In this document: piece after piece, positions 50,081 through 61,859 of the stretch
Layout: each line of letters starts with the position of its first letter
Numbering within the stretch: the stretch's first letter is position 1
Assembly (NCBI RefSeq): GCF_021018805.1
Contig: NC_086247.1
Location: 89,326,140 to 89,390,139, forward strand
Length of the DNA stretch: 64,000 nucleotides
Direction: 5' to 3'
Source of the DNA: Prinia subflava
Lineage: Eukaryota > Chordata > Aves > Passeriformes > Cisticolidae
Made by a program: the position numbers and the translations under genes
The notes under the pieces: generated by a model
The model's database searches: none
What the model was told of the DNA's origin: nothing
Seen by the model: the letters and a program-made list of their open reading frames with translations, nothing else

Positions 50081-50275
50081 CATAGAATCATAGAATGGTT
50101 TGGGTTGGAAGGGATCTTAAAGATCATCTAGTTCCAAGCCCCCTGCCATGGGCAGGGGCACCTTACACTTGACCAGGTTGCTCCATATCCCATCCAACCT
50201 AGCCTTGAATAGTAACAGGGATGGGGCATCCACAACTTCTCTGGGCAACCTGTGTCACTGTCTCATCATCCTTAC
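50081..50275 (-). mobile_element. CR1 LINE 3'-end fragment (minus orientation)
   Basis: It begins ATCATAGAATCATAGAATGG, two copies of the CR1 octamer in reverse complement. GTTGGAAGGGATCTTAAAGA and the phrase around CTGCCATGGGCAGGGGCACC follow. It ends near CTCTGGGCAACCTGTG. Confidence 0.95.
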
Positions 50276-50383
50276 AGTAAGGAATATAAAAATCATTTTA
50301 TGAAGCTGAATAGTTATGTCTACTTCATCATAAAAGGAGGAAAATCCTGTCAAAATCTGCCTTAAAAACAGGTTAGAAGATAA

Positions 50384-50418
50384 AAGAAAAAAAAAAAAAA
50401 AAGAAGAAAAAAAGGAGA
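50384..50418. repeat. Poly-purine/A-rich simple repeat
   Basis: A long A run with interspersed G (AAAAGAAAAA... GAAGAAAAAAAGGAGAG). Low-complexity sequence. Confidence 0.85.
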
Positions 50419-53400
50419 GAATTCATTAGAGAGTGATCTCACCAACTTCACTTCTGCTTCCACCTTGCCAGCTGCAAAATGGGAATAATCACAACAGAGC
50501 TTATTTTGAGGAGATTTCTTAATGTTTATAAGACACTTCATATATGTGAAGCAGTACAGACAAAGTTTGCCAAACACAGGTGGATTGCTGGGAGCTTTGT
50601 CAATTCAGCAAGGGACTTAGTCCTTTCTTCTTCACAGAGGCCCTGGTCCTACAGTAGGCCTAGACAGGAATTAATTTGAGGTATCAAGGTCTGTAAGCCA
50701 AAAGGGCAGGACATCTCCTAGGAAGTTTTTTATGCTGTCATGGAACTGCATGCAAAAGGCATAGAAAAGAGAATGGAAAAACCAGTCCATTTTAACAAAA
50801 AATGTTCTGTTGAAAGAGCTTGGCACAGTTTATACCTGCATTTCCTCACACTGTGACAGAGACAGACTCATTTCTAAACACACAGCTTTTGTAATCCCAA
50901 CATCCTTCCATTCTGCCCATCAGTCCTCAACACTCGGCTGCATTCAGAGCAGCAGAGGAAGCACCAAGGCCCACCCTCTGCCACTAAGGCCTATTGGCAC
51001 AGAATGCCAATTATTAATTTCATAATCACCAAAAAAGAAGGTGGTTTCAAGCAGTGCTTAGTGGGAATCATGTCTGCTGTGTGCTAACTTCCTAACAGTG
51101 CCACAGAAGGGATCTAGACAAATGTAAGCTGATCTAAGCCAGAAATCATACTTAGGATGTTTCAAACAATTAACAGGATAGAGTCAATCATCAGAGCCCA
51201 GGAAAGTTCTGGTTTCTTCTGAATCTGCTTTTTATCCTGATTCTGATTACTTTAGCTGACATTCTGATAACCTTCCTTCTTGAGCTGGAGAGCTTGTCAC
51301 AACTAGTAATGAAAGGCATCTTTTCATCACAGGTACTTCCGTAAAATGCATAGCTAGCACCATTGAAAATGAGTGTTAAAATATAAAATCTAGCAATTTA
51401 GGGATAGCATTGGGAAGATAAAGAAGCCTGTCAAGCACCACTTCAATTTCCAACTATCTCTGCCTTCTCGAAGTCTGAAAAGTGGGTCTCATCTTCTTCC
51501 AGGTTTGGCTGAAACACCATGTAAAACTTACTTGCACAAGTGACAACACTTGCTGCACTCAGAGGCTGTTGTCATTGCCTGGATGGGATCTGATAATCTG
51601 CAAATGCCTTTAGTCTGCAAGATGTGATTAACTGTGAAAGGCAGAGTTATTAAAACAGACTGGAGGAGGCTGTGAAACATTTCTCTAGATCTCTATATAC
51701 CCCACTTCCATGTCTGCAGGAGGGGCCACTTCAGAAACACTTGCTACATGTAAATCCTTTTCTAGGGAGATGCAGAACAAAATTGTTTTCCTCTATTAGC
51801 TTTTCTTCAGGACCTGTTTATTATTCTGCAGTTACTCTACCAACTCTTTGATCTGGTGAAAAAAACACCTTTCTGGCAGTCAGCAGACCTGGTTTCTATT
51901 TACATTCTGCTATTAGAGTGATTTGGCATGAATTTCTGTCGACAATGACTCAGACCGGGGAATTGTTCTGCCAGAAAACTAACCTAGTAAAAACCTCACA
52001 ATGTTAGTTTTCAGCTAAATCCATGACTGCCTTAACCAGGTGGCCGCACACAGTCTCCACAGTGCCTGTACCCAGGGAAGGCAGGAACAAGCAGCTGGGG
52101 ACAAGAGGAAGGCGTGGTGCCCTGGGCTTGGCAGCAGCCCTGCCTCATCCCTCAGGAACTGTTTTGCGGAGGTGCAATGATTACTTTTAAAGCAAAGATG
52201 TGGTGCACACCAGGGTTTGTGGTGCAAAATGCACTCGTTGGAGCACTCCCAAGGGGAAAGTACATTAGAAAATGCAGCGTGTGCAGGACACGAGTTTTAG
52301 CTGGGACGAGGCCAGTGCTGTGGGACAGGTGACAGGTCTGGTGGTTCCAGGGGCTGCCTGCTGGTGACGCCTGGTGGAAATTTCCTCCTTCCATGTTGAA
52401 CATGGTGACTGCAGCTGTGACCAGCACAGGCACAGGGGCCTGAGCAGACAGATCAGAGAGGCAGCCTCTCCCAGCTTCCACTCCAGGAAAGGCTGCCCTA
52501 GGAAGAGCAGTGCTGTGTCACCCCATTGGAGCTGTGCTGGGGTAAAGCCCTGTTGTCCTGGGCATCACCTGTGTCAGCTCTGAAACACAGGCTTTCCACT
52601 GGCCTCACAGCAGACCTCCATAGCTTTCCACACCCCCAGGAGGAAAAAATATCAAAGGCATTAAGTGCGTCTTCTCTTTGGCACAGCAGCATGTTTTAAT
52701 AACCCCTGCCCCAGCAAACTCATTGCCAAAGAGAACAATGCAATGTATTTAACATTCTTCTGATTAATATTTATGGCTAAAAGCCACCCATTGTTTTTAC
52801 AGCAGAGCTGCTAATCAATAGGGGCTCCAGAAAACAGCAGGACAAGCTAGGGTAAACTGTGGAAGCCTTGGTTCTTCAAAAACTAGGGAAAATGGCAAGA
52901 GTCTTCTCCCTCACCTACGTTTTTGCAGTTTGTTTTAAAAGCAGAACTTTTACTTGGGTTCATAAATCTACACTTAAGTGTCTCAGTGTGCTGACACAGG
53001 TTTGGAAATGTTTATCTTAGCACTTGTGCAGCCTCATTAGTGTGGAATGTTTATATTCACTCTTGCATTCCCACTTACCTGTACAGCTATATATTGTGCA
53101 CTGGAATGCTGTACTAATAAGCCCACCGGATCTCCAACACTGTTTCACGGTAATTGCTCCCCCTGGTTCTGTTTTCCAGGGATCTGTACGTTTTAGCCTT
53201 TGAAAGACAAGTAGGCCTTGTTTTACTCTGAAGTTGATGGGAAAGGATACACCGTGAAGTTTGGCCCTATTCTAACTCAGTGCCTAATGGATTGGTTGGG
53301 GATCATGTCCTGGAAACTTGAGCAAGGTTATACAACATTATCTCATGAGGACAAGGCAAACATTGAACTGTAATTCCTGAAGACCTGGGCACTGATGCTT

Positions 53401-54511
53401 CCTTGTCTTGTGCTTTTCTTCTCTTCAGACTAAGAAAATAATGTGTATTAAAACTGATAAAGAGTACTTTATGTGTATATAAACATCAGTACACCTTTAC
53501 AGTATGATAATTGCAGTGGTAGGAACAGAAGTTGCTAAAATGTTACATTTCTGCGATGAAACCCCACTCTAAATTTTATATAAAATATACTCGCTCAGTA
53601 AATTTTTATAAATATGAAAAATATACAGCTTACAAGATTATGTGATCTGAGGGTAGTGTGCATTTTAAGTGATGATGATTTCCAATCCCTTCACAGATTT
53701 TTGCCCCGCATTTACATACTTTCTTAGTGCTTGGGAATGGAGTGTGCACTGACACAAGCAGAATCCAGCATCTTTCGGTGTGCTCTGCTCTAAAAGACAG
53801 TGTAGGAAATGCTCTATCCTTTTTATACATTAATCACAGAGGCAATACATCTTCCCTCAGACCCCAGAACTTCTTCTCTACGCAAGTGAGGTTTTATTCA
53901 GCAACAGAGGGGCTGGAATAACAAGATCCTTGTAAGACTTTAGATACTGCCACACACGGGAGAAAAGGAGCACCAGATAAGCAGACAACTCCTGGCAGAT
54001 GGGAGCAAGGATGGAGGTAGGCCTGAGGAAATCACTGGAGGGAGCTGGGGCCTGGGAAAACATTCCACAATACCAGTGGTCAGGCAGGAAGAGGATCTCT
54101 AGGCTGTGCTAGAGAAAGAAGGAGTGTAAGCATCCAGAAGAAAGAGAAAATTCAGGAGAAAGGATCACCAGGCGTCCCAATTTTGCTGTGACACTGGACT
54201 TACTTGCATCCTTTGGCAACAAAAGCAGCTGTCCCCTCAAGACACATCCCCCCAACAGGCACTGGTTCAGTCTTTGCCATACATAAAATGTTCAAAATGA
54301 GTGTTAAATGAGTGTTAAACTTCATTCTTCCTCTCCCTCCATCAAAATGCCCACCTCCAAGCACAAAGCCCCAGTATTTTACTCTGTTAGCTGAACTTAA
54401 CAGGCAGGCCAGAAGCCAGGCAGAGGTGATGGTTGTTACACACACATACACCCCCCAAAATACAAGTGTGGGCAAAGACCATAGACAGCTGGGGTCACAT
54501 CCTTTTACGTC

Positions 54512-54539
54512 TTTATTTGCCAGTTAAGATCCTTTTATT
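54512..54539 (-). promoter_or_regulatory. GFOD1: Tandem AATAAA signals, candidate GFOD1 polyadenylation region
   Basis: Two AATAAA hexamers 22 nt apart on the minus strand (GGAATAAAAGG and CAAATAAAGACG), with GT-rich sequence downstream. Confidence 0.5.
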
Positions 54540-54924
54540 CCATCAATGCAAATATGCAGAACAGCAGGAAACCATGTTTTAAGCAGCACATACCAGTTGG
54601 CTGAGAATAAACTAACTACATTCCCCAAGCAATGTAAAAGTAACAATGCACATCATCTTCCAAAAGAAGAAACAAACAGATATTGTAGCCGAGAGGCACA
54701 GCAGGCAGCTTCCGTACAAAGTAGTTTGGCTGTTTAAAATGCTAGAACCAGTCCTTGCCCATTTCTCCAACCCCACCCCCAAAAGCCCTAGTATAATTTA
54801 ACCACTTTTTTTTTTTTGCTATCTACATAATATATAAAATATAAACTCTGTTTACTTATAACACTTACTTTTCTTGATAAATAGCTCTTTAAAATATCTA
54901 CTGTACATATGTCCATGCGTTGAC

Positions 54925-54960
54925 ATTATATATATAGCATTTATATATATGTATGTATGT
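54925..54960. repeat. AT/GTAT microsatellite
   Basis: A run of TATATATA and GTATGTATGT, in the putative GFOD1 3'UTR. Confidence 0.85.
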
Positions 54961-57900
54961 CTGAAAAACAATAAATATATACTTAATATTGACACAGCAA
55001 CAAACTGAACATTTTCTCATTTTCAAAATCAAATAAAAGCAAACCAGTGGGAGAGAACCAGTGAGTGTTGCTCGTGAAGCACAGCACAGCAGGGAGCTTT
55101 GATTCCTGCCCTGGCCGGGCACTCGGAACGCGCCGTACTTGAGCAGTTGTGGTGTTCACCCACCCTGTAATGGACCTGTGTGAAAAGTCACTCCGAGCTG
55201 TAGCTGGCCACCCAGTATGCCACGTGTAACACGGACTGGGCATGAGCTCAGTGGGTAACGAGGGAGGCTCGCCTCCAGGTTTGCAATGGAATGAGAAACA
55301 GGCAGGGAAGCGAGTCCAATGGCTGATATAAAAAAAGGAAACAAATAATGGACAGCCCATGGCTGGAAGGTCATAAATAACCAAGGTAAACAAATCAATA
55401 GAGTTAAGTGCTTTTAAAGATGATGGCTGGCATTGCTGCAAAAAATGTCTGGATTATTTGTTGCCAACTCCATGGAATGAATCCATTTTCCCACTGCCAC
55501 AAGAAGACACAAATGAAACCCAGAAGGCCAAATTCAGATGCTAAAAATGGGGTCACTCTAAGACACTGTGAGGGTGCAGGTTCAGAACTGAACCTGCCCA
55601 AGGGCAGCCGAATTCAGTGAACATCCTTAAATCAAATGGATGAAGTATTTAAAGTATGGATTTAAAAATAAAAAAAACCAAAAAAAAATCCCCCCACATC
55701 CAGCCCCAAACAGTTAATTTCACACATGCCAAAACATAAGACAGATTTTTAAAACCTTTCATTTCAAAACAGCATTCTTTAAAAATGGAACATAATCTCA
55801 AAATAAAAAAAATGTAAATAAATACCCTTATACAAACACATGTTCAGTTTTGGATTGACCATAGCCATTCTGTTTATTCATATTACTCAAAATGCTGAAT
55901 AAAAGCTATTTCAGTCTGACCTGTGCTGATATCCTTCTTTCCTCAACCCCAAGGCCTCCATCTGGCAGCTTCAAAAAAGACATTACTTGTTTGGACTGTG
56001 GCTTTATACACTGATTAAGTCATGAGGTTTTGACATCAGTTCATGAATGCAGCATTATGTGTAGTCCCATTTACTTAAAAACTTCTTCTTTTCATGAGCA
56101 AATGGAAGTGGGCAGTTAAGGGGAAATTATTTTTATTGGACAGACTTCACCCAGCAGCTCAAGAAAGAGGAAATTTTAAAGCAGATAAGACTGCCAAATA
56201 TTATTCACTCACACTTCATGTCTAAAATTCAGAAACTTTGCTCTCCACAAGTAACAACTTCAACAACAACAAAAAGTAACTGCTGTCCTGAATAATCCTG
56301 CCATTTCACAACTAATCCCAAATATCCGGAGATCACTGCAGAGCTCAAAAGTCCAGTGTTGAGTTTCATGCATACTAAGGGTACATCACTGGGCCACTGG
56401 AACATCAAACCAGTGTGGAGTAACTGCACCAAGCCAGAACTCTGGCTTGTAAATACAGAACTTAGCAGTGAATTGACTTCATAATGAGTGCTATTTTATG
56501 CTGGACATAAATAAAAGTCAAGTACAAAAATTCCCAGCAGCAAGAAGTTCTGTCATCACTCATTTCTGAATCTCTGTAAAAACAACATCAAGATACTATG
56601 TTTACCCATTAAATAAAATATGCCTTTTCTTGGGAGATCAGTGAGTCATTTTAAATTGTCTGGGTCTATTCCCCATTTGTATGGACACAAAAATACAGAA
56701 ATTGAACTGTCCTTGTGCTGTGACCACATGCAGCAGAAAGCCTCCTTTTTTTGACTGGCTGAACTTCCAGCTGTTCACTTGTGCAGTCACTTTTTTGAAA
56801 GTTATGTAAAAGAAGGGAACACTTAGTACAAAGTGGATAGTGCCTCTGATTGCCTGATGCTGGCTGGGCAGGGATTTCTCGTGCTTCCAGCCAAAGCAAA
56901 GGATGAGCTCCAGAGCAGCCCATCCTGAGCCGAAACTCATGGAGGCATGGCCCGACTCTCTGCCGTGCTGGCAGCGTGGGTAAGGTCCCATTGCCTCTGC
57001 TTGGTATTTGCTAACTACATAGCCCAAGTACTGTGGACTGAACACATGCATGGTGCTAGACATAGGGAACCCCAAGCTCCTGCAGAGCTCCTGTGCTTCC
57101 TAGTAGGACTTCACTGAGATCAGCACTGAGGAGGTGGACATCCAGCAGGACTACAGGACAGATCCTGCTTCCCCAAGGACAGGGTCCCTTCTTGGGCCCC
57201 CATACACAAAGGTGGAGCAAGGCTGCTGCTGTCACCCTGAGGAAGTGCAGCCCTCACCCTCCACACCACCAGCACATCCTTCCTGTAGGGCAGGCACAGA
57301 GGTACCAGCCTGCAGACCCCTTCCTGCTGCTCCCTGCTGCAGTCACCACCCTCCCTTTGGGCACACTGAAGGAGTTCACACAGCACAGGGCTGCCCTACC
57401 CCTGGTGTGAACCCCAGTGCAATTCCCATGGGCAGTAAGACACCCTCTCCCAGCTGACTGACCCAACACTGGAACAGAGCCCTGCAGAGCAGCAAAGCTC
57501 ACCCTTTGGCTCTTCTTGTCTTTGGCAACAGACTGTAACAATCAGTATCCTATGTGCACGGGTTGATGGCAAAGGAAAGAGCCTCTCAACAGCAGCTCTG
57601 GGAAAGAGGAATGAAATTTCTCATCTAGTGTATGAACAAGTTCATTTGGAGACTCCTGTAAATTCCAGCAGTATGTGCAGTTAGGCTCTTAGGCCTAAGT
57701 TAGGCACCAATTTAGCAGCATTCATCTCAAACCTTGTGGCACAACATTAAAAGGGCAATTCCAAATACATGTTTCAGGGGATGGTACCACTTCTGAGTTC
57801 AATCAATTACATCTCTGCTATCTGCTGCCCAAATTCTTAAACCAAACTTGAACTCCAGAGGCTACTCAGGGCAAATTCAATGTACTTTCAACTGTACCAA

Positions 57901-60334
57901 ATGAGCAGAGGGTTGGATGCTGCCAAGAAAAATCCCAGACTACGAAGAAAATATTTGTCAGAATAACAATATACATTCGATAAATAAACCAACCCTTTCC
58001 TCCTCCAAGCCAGGTGGAAGTTTAGTATGTTTACACTTGACATTGCAGCAGCACCTCCACCTCCTAGAGAATGGAAAAACTGCTGTACAGTCCTGAAGGT
58101 ATGCAGCAACTGCTGCCACCCCAGTTGGTAACATAAATGTAGCATCTCAGTTGCCATTGGAAGAGGAGGTCCCACCCTGCCCCTGCCCTCCCTGGGCCAG
58201 CACAAGGAGCTGTACAAGATGAGACCCATCTGCAAGCCAGTATGAACAGCAGCATCAGACGTCTGTGTAACCAAAGCATTGGATTTTCTTTCTGCTGCAT
58301 GAGTAGGTCTGCACAGAGGATGGATGATGCCTGTCACCTAAACCTTTGGATGTGGGATAAAGTTTGAGCTCAGCAGTACTATCCTCACTGTGTCTCACCT
58401 GTTCACTGCAGGGGCAGGGAAAAGGATTCCAACTGGCATCACAAAACCCAGAAAGACGGGGAAGAGAAGACAGAGAGGAAACACAGCCAACATTTGTGAA
58501 CCAAAATGAAGTGCAAAAACACGAACAGCAACTCCAGTGCAATTGCCAAACTACTCAGAAACAAGATTCACAAACATTTAGGTCTTTTGGATGATGTTTA
58601 ACTAGACATGGGTAATTATCCACCAGGTTTGCATTCATGACTTGAACTAGCCACTCTTTTCAGTAAATGGGTTTTACCTCACTGGATGAAAACTCTCTTG
58701 ATCCCCTTGGGGGTAATTCTGTTTTTCAGGAGATACATAGGTGCTTTCTTGATCAAATCCTCTCTTCTGTGTTACTTACTTTTCAGGCCAGGAACTGGAT
58801 AGCATGGTATATACCATGACAGTTGCAATGGGAAATTCCTATTGGTACAGATACTACCTCTGAAATTCTCAGAGAAACCCATTTTAAAGAAAAACAATCA
58901 AACTTGTCAAGGGCTGCTTCCAAGAAGGAATGATGAAGCCTTGCCTGAGGTTTTAGCAGAAACAGCCCCAGAGAGAGTTGCTAGAACTGGCAGAACAACA
59001 TGGATAGAAACAATTCTCCCCCTAGGGTGCGGTTCTGCAGTATTACATTATTCCTTCATCAGTCACACTATTACACTTTGGGGACTATTTAACGAAAGGT
59101 CACATATACTCTTGAAATATTAAGCACACAAGAATAATTTTGGGCTGGGAGTCAAGTTTTCTAACTCCAGCCACATCAAAATTTAGAAGCCAAAATCCTC
59201 TGCAAAGGAGGAAGACAGGCATTTCCAGTGGGCACCTCTTTCTATATTAATCCTAGGGTGAACCGAGTCAGCCTTTGGAGAGCTCTCTCTGTATTGACTG
59301 CTGTGTTCTTGCTGATCAGAACAAGACATCCAACTCTGACCTGACTAAAGCCAGGTAAGATGAACAACACTATTGATGCCCTCCTGTTCAAAAACATATT
59401 TTCTCTTTAGATTTACTGCTCATCCCAATGTTCTCTTATTTCCCCTAGTCAAAGTTAACAAAAAAACCTGAAAAGGTTTTTCTCAAGTTTAATATGATTT
59501 AGTGCTATATGCTCATGTTCTACTTTTTTACTATCTGAAGACCTAGCGCTGTAAACACATCAGCACTGGAGCAGCTTTACACAGAAAAACAGTATCCCTG
59601 TTTATTGGGATACATCATGTGCCTTTCACTATATTCTTTCAAGAAGATACTCTCAAAAGAATAATTATTTCAAGACTGCTATCTAAAATATTAAAAAGAA
59701 GAACAGGACAAACATAGCAAAAGAGTTTGTCCACCCTGCACTGGTGACAGGGAGTGATTAATATAGTACCAGTAGCTGGCCACTTTTAGGAGGTGAGGAG
59801 GCTGGGGGTCCTATGTAATTTTTTTTCCTTGTAATTAGATGGGAAATTTTCTCATCCCTTTTGTTTTTCACTCACACTCACCACTTGGTGGAGGTGAGAA
59901 CTTCTGGGCTGAGGGATGTGAAATTCCTTGTTGGTGTGCATCTCTCAAGTGCGAGTTCACAGTGGTTTAGAACAACACCGCTCATCCAAACATCGCATCG
60001 TTTTGGGTTATATTCCTACTGTTTCCCACCTAAAACCAAAATGCACAGTGAATTCACTCAAAAGTCAGTCCCAAACACAGGAAATTTTGTGCAAATTTTT
60101 GTAAGACTAGCCTGAGTTCGGCTTTATAATAAACCCCGTATCATTACTGGGTCATGCCCCCTGCCATCCATGAAGGTTTTCCACCACCCATTTTAATCGG
60201 CAAACCCTAACACTGACGCTTACCAGGAGCTCACGTAAGACCCTCCCTCCCCAAATACCTGGGCATATACACTGTGGTTGAGGACTGCTTTGTTTTAAAA
60301 GCTACACATTTTCCTATTCAATTGTGCTTTAAAA

Positions 60335-60370
60335 CAAAACAAAAAACCAAAACCAAACCAAACAAAACCA
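60335..60370. repeat. A-rich CAAAA/CCAAA simple repeat
   Basis: Repeated CAAAA, CCAAAA and CCAAA units on the + strand, in the putative GFOD1 3'UTR. Confidence 0.85.
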
Positions 60371-60939
60371 ACTACTAAACCAACACAGAGAAGCTCCTAA
60401 CAGGCTGTATGAAAAGTGAGCTGCCAGGATTTTCTGAATCCTGCCAACACTTTCACATCAAGTCCTGTTATTATGTATGTTGGTTGGAGGTGTAGTAATA
60501 CAGCATGGTGGTGTCAGCTGTCACGGTAGGAACCATTCATGTCAGACACTACAGAAAATTTAATGACATGACAGTACCTTCACAGCCCTCTGGTAGGTAA
60601 GGAAAATCTAAAAGGATTTCCCCAACCTTTCACAGTAAACACAATTGGATAATCTAAAGCACCTGCAAGCAGGGGATGAGTCCGTGATATATCTTTGCAA
60701 TCAGCCAGCTAATACTGTTATTAAAAACAGTTCAGTTTATCAGCTCTTAAGTCTCCTGTCCGTTTTCAGCATTTCGAAGGACCATATCAGTTTGGCATTT
60801 AGCTGCCAACAGACTTAATTGATCCAGACACTGTATCCTCAGCTGTTTCTGAGACCTTTCCAAGCCCTTCAGAGGGGCTGAATTACCATCTCCTTCAAGA
60901 GCTGTCTGGTTCCTACTCTTTCCTAGGAGCTCAGAGGAG

Positions 60940-61859
60940 CTAGCAGTACAGAGACATCCTGCTCTTCCGCATGGCTTCGCTGATCAAGTATGCCGGGCTC
61001 AGTTCTGGCTCCTCGGTCATGATTGAAATGTTCTGCCACTCCCCCAGCTGGTTTGACTTTTTAATGGTGTCCACCACGCACAGGGCGTACAGACAGTCGT
61101 CAAAAGTGGCAGCCATCGTAAGGGGCCTCCCGTCCCAGGTCCTCCTGTCGTCCTGGTCCTCAAAGGCCTGCCGCACAGCCTGGACCATCTTAATGGTGCC
61201 CCGCAGGTAGGGGGATGGGATGTCGCTGAAGGCTTTCTCCGGAAGCAGGGAGTTGCTGACCGGCGTGGAGTCCTTGAGCAGGAGCTCCCTCTGAGGAGAG
61301 CTGTTGCTCTGTCCGTAGAGGTCGGTGCCTATCACAGTGAGCCGCCCCGCCGAGCCCACCACGATGATGTCCTGTTTGAACTCCCCCGGGATGTTGAAGT
61401 TGAGCGTCACCGTGCAGCACACGCCCCCTTCCAGGACCATCTGAAACGTACAGAAGTCATCGCTGGTGATCTGCCGGATGCCCTTGATGTGGTCCGTCTG
61501 CTTCACGAAGGTCTTGAGCAGCCCGTGCACCTTCACGGCCTTCTGGCTGGTGAGGAAGGTCAGCAGGTCGATGATGTAGGTGCCCACCGAGTGCAGGCCG
61601 CCGCCTCCCATCAGGTCATCACAGCTCCAGTTGTACTTCTTGCCCAGCAGGCTCCCACTGTGGACCTGCACCTCGCACACCAGCAGCTCCCCCACGTAAC
61701 CCTCCTGGATCAGCTGCTTCATCTTCACGAAGGCAGGCAGGAAGCGCAAAACGTTCCCCATGATGCTCATGAGCTTTGGGTAATAATGAGCCGCAGTCAT
61801 CATCCTAAAGGCATCCAGGGGAGTCGCCGTTCGGTCACAGATGACGTTTTTCCCAATGC
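60940..61859 (-). CDS. GFOD1: GFOD1, glucose-fructose oxidoreductase domain-containing 1 (last coding exon; residues about 86-390)
   Basis: The acceptor TTTTTCAG precedes GCATTGGGAAAAACGTC. The exon is open for 920 nt: two bases of a split glycine codon, then 305 codons and TAG. With about 85 residues in a first exon outside the window it makes the family length of 390. The earliest internal ATG (61803) is not the true start, because coding continues 18 codons upstream to the acceptor ([18 protein letters not shown]). The product has a Gfo/Idh/MocA fold. Seen here are the end of the Rossmann domain and the C-terminal alpha/beta domain with [33 protein letters not shown] and the terminal [13 protein letters not shown]. 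The usual family E-K-P is C-D-R-T here, so catalytic activity is doubtful. GFOD1 rather than GFOD2 is favoured by recalled sequence and by the PHACTR1-TBC1D7 neighbours. Confidence 0.96.

Larger units (their letters stand above)
44430..54490. other. Intergenic region between TBC1D7 promoter and GFOD1 3' end
   Basis: No protein-coding gene or structural RNA is recognised. It contains three CR1 remnants (about 44,784-45,245, 48,537-48,700 and 50,081-50,275), a poly-purine run (50,384-50,418), an imperfectly GC-rich patch at 52.0-52.6 kb and small inverted repeats. Open frames are short and lack known domains. Confidence 0.75.
54500..60939 (-). other. GFOD1: GFOD1 3'UTR (probable, about 6.4 kb)
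   Basis: Sequence after the GFOD1 TAG shows no coding signal or recognisable transposon. The first strong end signal on the minus strand is a pair of hexamers, AATAAA at 54,534-54,539 and 54,512-54,517, followed by GT-rich sequence (GGGGGGTGTATGTGTGTG type) near 54,440-54,460. Nearer hexamers also exist, so shorter isoforms are possible. Inside are a class II-like AU-rich element (UAUUUAUUUA, 55,815-55,824), a UGUAGAUA motif (54,820-54,827), an AT microsatellite (54,925-54,960) and a GC-rich block (about 56,850-57,530). The extent is inferred. Confidence 0.5.

Noticed and set aside
54297..54318. 11-bp repeat ATGAGTGTTAA, twice
   Set aside because: Too short to be meaningful; a small slippage event.
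57093..57541. Overlapping open frames of 88-107 codons
   Set aside because: Low-complexity proline-rich translations on both strands, within the probable GFOD1 3'UTR. No known family.
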